From assembly GCA_947455595.1 (NCBI GenBank), contig CANGOP010000006.1, forward strand, positions 1-64,000: a DNA stretch of 64,000 nt, read 5' to 3'. Origin of the DNA: Gammaproteobacteria bacterium. Its GTDB lineage: Bacteria > Pseudomonadota > Gammaproteobacteria > Steroidobacterales > Steroidobacteraceae. Within the stretch, counting starts at the first letter, position 1. Every line of letters begins with the position of its first letter. A program made the translations under genes and the position numbers. Positions 61,002 through 64,000 of this stretch are shown one piece after another. The notes under the pieces are model-generated. The model saw only the letters and a program-made list of their open reading frames with translations. It ran no database searches and had not been told where the DNA came from.

Positions 61002-61036
61002 AATCCGCGCCCGCACGGTATTTCGGGAGAGGTCCC

Positions 61037-62215
61037 ATGTCTGATCAGATTCTGGATGCGACCAATCCTCGGCTCCAGGCGCCGTATGACCGCCGAGGCC
61101 TCGAGGCCCTCATGGCTCGGTTTGGCTCCCCGCTCGTCGTCATCGACTGCGACATCGTCCGTGCCCAGTTTCATGCCTTGTCCGAAGCACTGCCCGGTGT
61201 GGACCTGCATTACGCGCTCAAGCCCTTGCCGGAGCGGTGTGTGGTCGACACGCTGAAGGCGTTGGGTGGATTTTTTGATCTAGCGACGAATGGCGAGGTC
61301 GACCTCGTTCGCAAGGCGGGCGTTGATCCGCGTCGCTGTATTCACACGCATCCGATCAAGCGGGATTCGGATATCCGTGAAGCGATTCGCTTCGGCGTGC
61401 GGACCTTCGTCGCTGACAACCCGGATGAATTAGGGAAGTTCGTTCGTCATCGTGCCCGCTCGGAAGTGTTATTGCGGGTGGCCTTTCGCAATCCGGCGGC
61501 TGCCGCTGACCTTTCGCGTAAGTTCGGCTGCGAACCGGAATCGGTGCCGGCGCTGCTCGATTTGGCGCGGCGACTCGGAGTTAAGGTCGTGGGACTTTCC
61601 TTCCATGTCGGTTCGCAGACCCCTACCCCAGATATGCACGTGCGGGCGATCGACAGTTGTCGCGAGTTGATCATTGCCGCGAGAGCCGCCGGGCATTCGC
61701 TCTCGGTCTTGGATATTGGGGGCGGCTTTCCGGTCACCTATCAAGAGCCGTTGCCGCCGATTCATGAATTTTGTGCGCCCATCCGCGATGCCCTAGCCAA
61801 ACTGCCGTCCGGATTGCGCCTAATCGCGGAGCCTGGCCGCTTCATCGCGGGTCCTGCCGGTACCAGCTTATCCACTGTCGTGGGTCGCGCGCTGCGCGAT
61901 GGCCGCTGGTGGTTCTACTTGGATGACGGTCTCTACGGATCATACAACGGCCAAATGTTCGACCACGCGATGTACGCGATTCGGCCACTGCGCGATGATG
62001 GCTCGCGGGTACCGGCTGTACTCGCCGGTCCTACTTGCGACAGTATCGACGTGGTTCGTGAGGAAATTGAACTGCCCTTACTGGAGATTGGCGACGTTCT
62101 CGTCGGACGGACGATGGGTGCGTATACCTCGTCAAGCGCTACCGACTTCAACTTCATCCGGCGCGCTAAGGTCATTGCCATCAATGAAAAGCCCGAATCT
62201 GAATCAGCTGAGTAA
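61037..62215 (+). CDS. PLP-dependent ornithine/lysine decarboxylase-like protein (fold III)
   Basis: 392 residues. PLP lysine in LHYALKPLPE, then FFDLATNGEVDLVRKAGVDP, THPIKRDSDI, FHVGSQTPTPD, VLDIGGGFPVTY, AEPGRFIAGPAG and the catalytic Cys region GPTCDSIDVV. This is the eukaryotic-type ornithine/lysine/diaminopimelate decarboxylase family; ornithine is favoured by length and motif but not proven. The product would be putrescine. GGGAGAGG precedes the ATG. Possibly related to the PotF-like binding protein. Confidence 0.88.
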   Translation: MSDQILDATNPRLQAPYDRRGLEALMARFGSPLVVIDCDIVRAQFHALSEALPGVDLHYALKPLPERCVVDTLKALGGFFDLATNGEVDLVRKAGVDPRRCIHTHPIKRDSDIREAIRFGVRTFVADNPDELGKFVRHRARSEVLLRVAFRNPAAAADLSRKFGCEPESVPALLDLARRLGVKVVGLSFHVGSQTPTPDMHVRAIDSCRELIIAARAAGHSLSVLDIGGGFPVTYQEPLPPIHEFCAPIRDALAKLPSGLRLIAEPGRFIAGPAGTSLSTVVGRALRDGRWWFYLDDGLYGSYNGQMFDHAMYAIRPLRDDGSRVPAVLAGPTCDSIDVVREEIELPLLEIGDVLVGRTMGAYTSSSATDFNFIRRAKVIAINEKPESESAE

Positions 62216-62633
62216 CCTGAACCCGTTATCGTCACGATGGCTATGGCCGTTCTGTGGTCTGGCGTTGTTCGCGGTCCTCACGGCCTGCGGTTCTGCACCA
62301 CCCAAAGACCGTGGAGCCCAGTTGTATGTGGGTATGTGCCAGTCCTGCCATCAGTCGAACGGGCAGGGGGCAAAGGGCCTCTACGCCCCACTGGCCGGCA
62401 CACCGGTTCCCAATGGTGATCCGGAAGAAATGATCAGTTGGATCCTCTACGGCGATCGTCCAGCGTCACTGCCCCGTGGGCAGTATTCGGGCGCGATGCC
62501 ACAGTTTGGCTTTCTCTCCGATCAGGACGCTGCCGCTGTCGCGACGTTTGTACGTCGCTCGTTCGGAAACAACGCGTCGGAGGTAACACCTGAGGTGGTT
62601 GCCCGAGTGCGCGCGCGCCATACAGCGCGCTGA
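62184..62633 (+). CDS. small c-type cytochrome lipoprotein
   Basis: 149 residues. Lipoprotein signal with lipobox ALFAVLTACGSAPP; haem motif CQSCH in GMCQSCHQSNGQGAKG and a distal Met candidate in GAMPQFGFLSDQDAAAVATF. Membrane-anchored periplasmic electron carrier. The only in-frame ATG, 62184, overlaps the decarboxylase by 32 nt; a later non-ATG start would still leave room for the signal peptide. Confidence 0.82.
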   Translation: MKSPNLNQLSNLNPLSSRWLWPFCGLALFAVLTACGSAPPKDRGAQLYVGMCQSCHQSNGQGAKGLYAPLAGTPVPNGDPEEMISWILYGDRPASLPRGQYSGAMPQFGFLSDQDAAAVATFVRRSFGNNASEVTPEVVARVRARHTAR

Positions 62634-62674
62634 GGGCGGCCGGTGGCAGTAGACTTCATGTTGAGGTGTTCGCC

Positions 62675-63130
62675 ATGACGACCGCTATCCACCGACGAGT
62701 ACGAGCGCTGCAGCAAGGATCCGATCCGACCTATCTGGCTAGGCTTAAGAGCGGATGGTTTGTGATGGGTGATCCACAAGTGATTGCCGGCTACTGCCTA
62801 TTGTTACCGGATCCCGTGGTGCCTGATTTAAACGCGCTCTCATACGATGTGCGGAATCAGTTCCTAGGCGACATGGCCGCGTGCGGTGATGTGTTGCGTG
62901 ACGTCATGGGTGCGGTGCGGATCAACTACGCCATGTTCGGCAATGTGGAGCCGGCGTTGCATGCGCATCTGTTTCCGCGCCGGCTGGATGAGCCGGCCGA
63001 TTGTGTGACCGCGCAACCCTGGGCTTTGGACTGGTCAGCTGCGCCGATCTTTGATTCGGCTAAGCACCGCCCATTGATGGAACGGTTGCAGCGCGCTGTG
63101 CTGACTCACCTGCCGGGTGCGTCGATCTAA
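62675..63130 (+). CDS. HIT-like hydrolase
   Basis: 151 residues. The pattern MFGNVEPALHAHLFPRR corresponds to the histidine-triad region (H-x-H-x-F-P-R), with an upstream WFVMGDPQVIAGYCLLLPDP strand pair as in Ap4A-type HIT proteins. One triad His is replaced compared with classic HxHxH, so activity is uncertain. ATG 62675 follows GAGG at 10 nt; a GTG at 62666 is also possible. Converges with the YyaL-like gene (4-nt overlap). Confidence 0.78.
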   Translation: MTTAIHRRVRALQQGSDPTYLARLKSGWFVMGDPQVIAGYCLLLPDPVVPDLNALSYDVRNQFLGDMAACGDVLRDVMGAVRINYAMFGNVEPALHAHLFPRRLDEPADCVTAQPWALDWSAAPIFDSAKHRPLMERLQRAVLTHLPGASI

Positions 63131-64000
63131 TCGGCGTCGAGTTCGAGCCCGTTACGCAAATGGCGGATGAGAGCGGGAAAATTCTCGAAGAGGGCTTCAC
63201 AGCGGCCATCGCGGCAGACGTAAATCTGCCCACTCGCTGTGGCGGGCTTATCCTGCAGCCAGGCGGGTAAACCCTCGGCGGAGTCTGGAATGGCGACGAC
63301 CATGCGGCGCGGCGCGTATAGGCGCGCCAGTTCCCGCTGCCAACGATGAATGATGGGCAGGGGGCCGCGAAGGATGACGCAATCGATGCCCTCGATTGAA
63401 TCCTCCAGCGCATCGAGCAGCGTTGCATGGCTTGGCAGGTGCGACTCCATCTGAACCGCCGCGGCAACCAAAATGCGTTGCGCAGCGTCTGAGTAACGCG
63501 TCTCGCCCGTGACGGCCGACAGTCTCAACAAAGCCCGCGCGGCGACGCCATTGCCGGACGGCGCGGCATCATCGGAAAACCATGTCGGGCGGAAGATCAG
63601 TTTTTCCGCATCGTGGGCGGTTAGCCAGAGTCCACCATTCTGTTGATCCTGAAACTGAGTCAGCAAGGTGTCGGCCAGCCAGAGTGCAAGGTTAAGCAGG
63701 CCGATATCCCATTGCGCTTCGAGCAAGGCCAGGGTGGCATCGAGCAAGAGCGCGTAATCGTCCGCAAAAGCATCGTCCCCCGCTAGGCCCTCTGCAAAGG
63801 TCGATTTTAAGCGATTGTTCACCAACAAGTTTTCACGAACAAATGCCATTGCAGAGTGGGCGGCGCTTAAGTAGTCATTGCGTCCCAACAGCCGCCCTGC
63901 CATCGCGAGGTGGCCAATCGCGAGGGCATTCCAAGAAACGACGATCTTAGGGTCGCGCTGCACAGCCGTCCGCTGGTTTCGACGACTCCGCAGTGCCTCA
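63127..64000 (-). CDS. YyaL/SPATA20-like protein (DUF255 family), C-terminal part; N-terminus outside window
   Basis: The frame is open to the right edge, so only the C-terminal about 290 residues are present. DPKIVVSWNALAIGHLAMAG, FAEGLAGDDAFADDYALLLD, GGLWLTAHDAEKLIFRPT and DDAAPSGNGVAARALLRLSA match the (alpha/alpha)6-barrel part of thioredoxin-domain proteins such as YyaL. The thioredoxin-like N-terminal domain should lie beyond the window. Function unknown. Confidence 0.88.
   Translation of the reverse strand, partial: EALRSRRNQRTAVQRDPKIVVSWNALAIGHLAMAGRLLGRNDYLSAAHSAMAFVRENLLVNNRLKSTFAEGLAGDDAFADDYALLLDATLALLEAQWDIGLLNLALWLADTLLTQFQDQQNGGLWLTAHDAEKLIFRPTWFSDDAAPSGNGVAARALLRLSAVTGETRYSDAAQRILVAAAVQMESHLPSHATLLDALEDSIEGIDCVILRGPLPIIHRWQRELARLYAPRRMVVAIPDSAEGLPAWLQDKPATASGQIYVCRDGRCEALFENFPALIRHLRNGLELDAD

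Overview
The window (GC-rich, gammaproteobacterial in style) is almost entirely devoted to methylated quaternary and tertiary amines and the one-carbon units taken from them. The TonB-dependent receptor next to a TPR-sulfotransferase, the tandem glycine riboswitch in front of gcvTHP1P2, and the YehZYXW and BetIBA sets suggest an aerobic gammaproteobacterium, perhaps Steroidobacterales/Nevskiales-like. That placement is inference from gene style, not from a marker gene. No rRNA, tRNA, CRISPR array, phage or intact insertion sequence was seen.

Layout. 1-5.9 kb: 3' part of a SoxB-like oxidoreductase, a complete yehZYXW-type osmoprotectant ABC importer and a membrane desaturase-like protein. 5.9-13 kb (minus strand): TonB-dependent receptor, a factor-independent terminator ending only 8 nt before the next start codon, then TPR-sulfotransferase, MttB homologue 1 and a PhnD-like binding protein. 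13.6-16.3 kb: MttB homologue 2 and FolD. 16.3-18.4 kb: a small AbiEii-like pair and an MDR dehydrogenase. 18.6-24.2 kb: XRE-cupin regulator and two dimethylglycine/sarcosine dehydrogenase-like flavoproteins. 24.2-24.5 kb: AbrB-like pseudogene. 24.6-33.3 kb (minus): a third such flavoprotein, soxBDAG and a PotF-like lipoprotein, divergent from a GbdR-like AraC regulator. 34.7-40.9 kb: a tight operon of corrinoid protein, DUF1638 protein, 'virulence factor' family protein, MetV, MetF, methyl-THF:corrinoid methyltransferase and corrinoid activase. 41-44.6 kb: PhyH dioxygenase, MttB homologue 3 and a lone choline-type ABC ATPase. 44.7-50 kb: betIBA and an NCS1 permease. 50-54.8 kb: glycine riboswitch and gcvT-gcvH-gcvPA-gcvPB. 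54.8-64 kb: housekeeping genes (dgkA, PfkB kinase, a double HtrA protease, DUF72, Sua5, PLP decarboxylase, cytochrome c, HIT protein, YyaL-like protein).

How it fits together (inference). Choline is oxidised by BetA and BetB to glycine betaine. No Rieske GbcAB and no betaine-homocysteine methyltransferase is present. Instead, non-pyrrolysine MttB homologues could move a methyl group from betaine (or a related quaternary amine) to the corrinoid protein, and the pterin-binding methyltransferase could pass it to THF. MetF/MetV and FolD would oxidise CH3-THF. Dimethylglycine and sarcosine would then be stripped by the DMGDH-like enzymes and SoxBDAG, and glycine would be cleaved by the riboswitch-controlled glycine cleavage system. 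The RACE-type activase would rescue oxidised Co(II). This is the central candidate system: a B12-dependent demethylation route wired into an otherwise oxidative, aerobic choline-to-glycine pathway.
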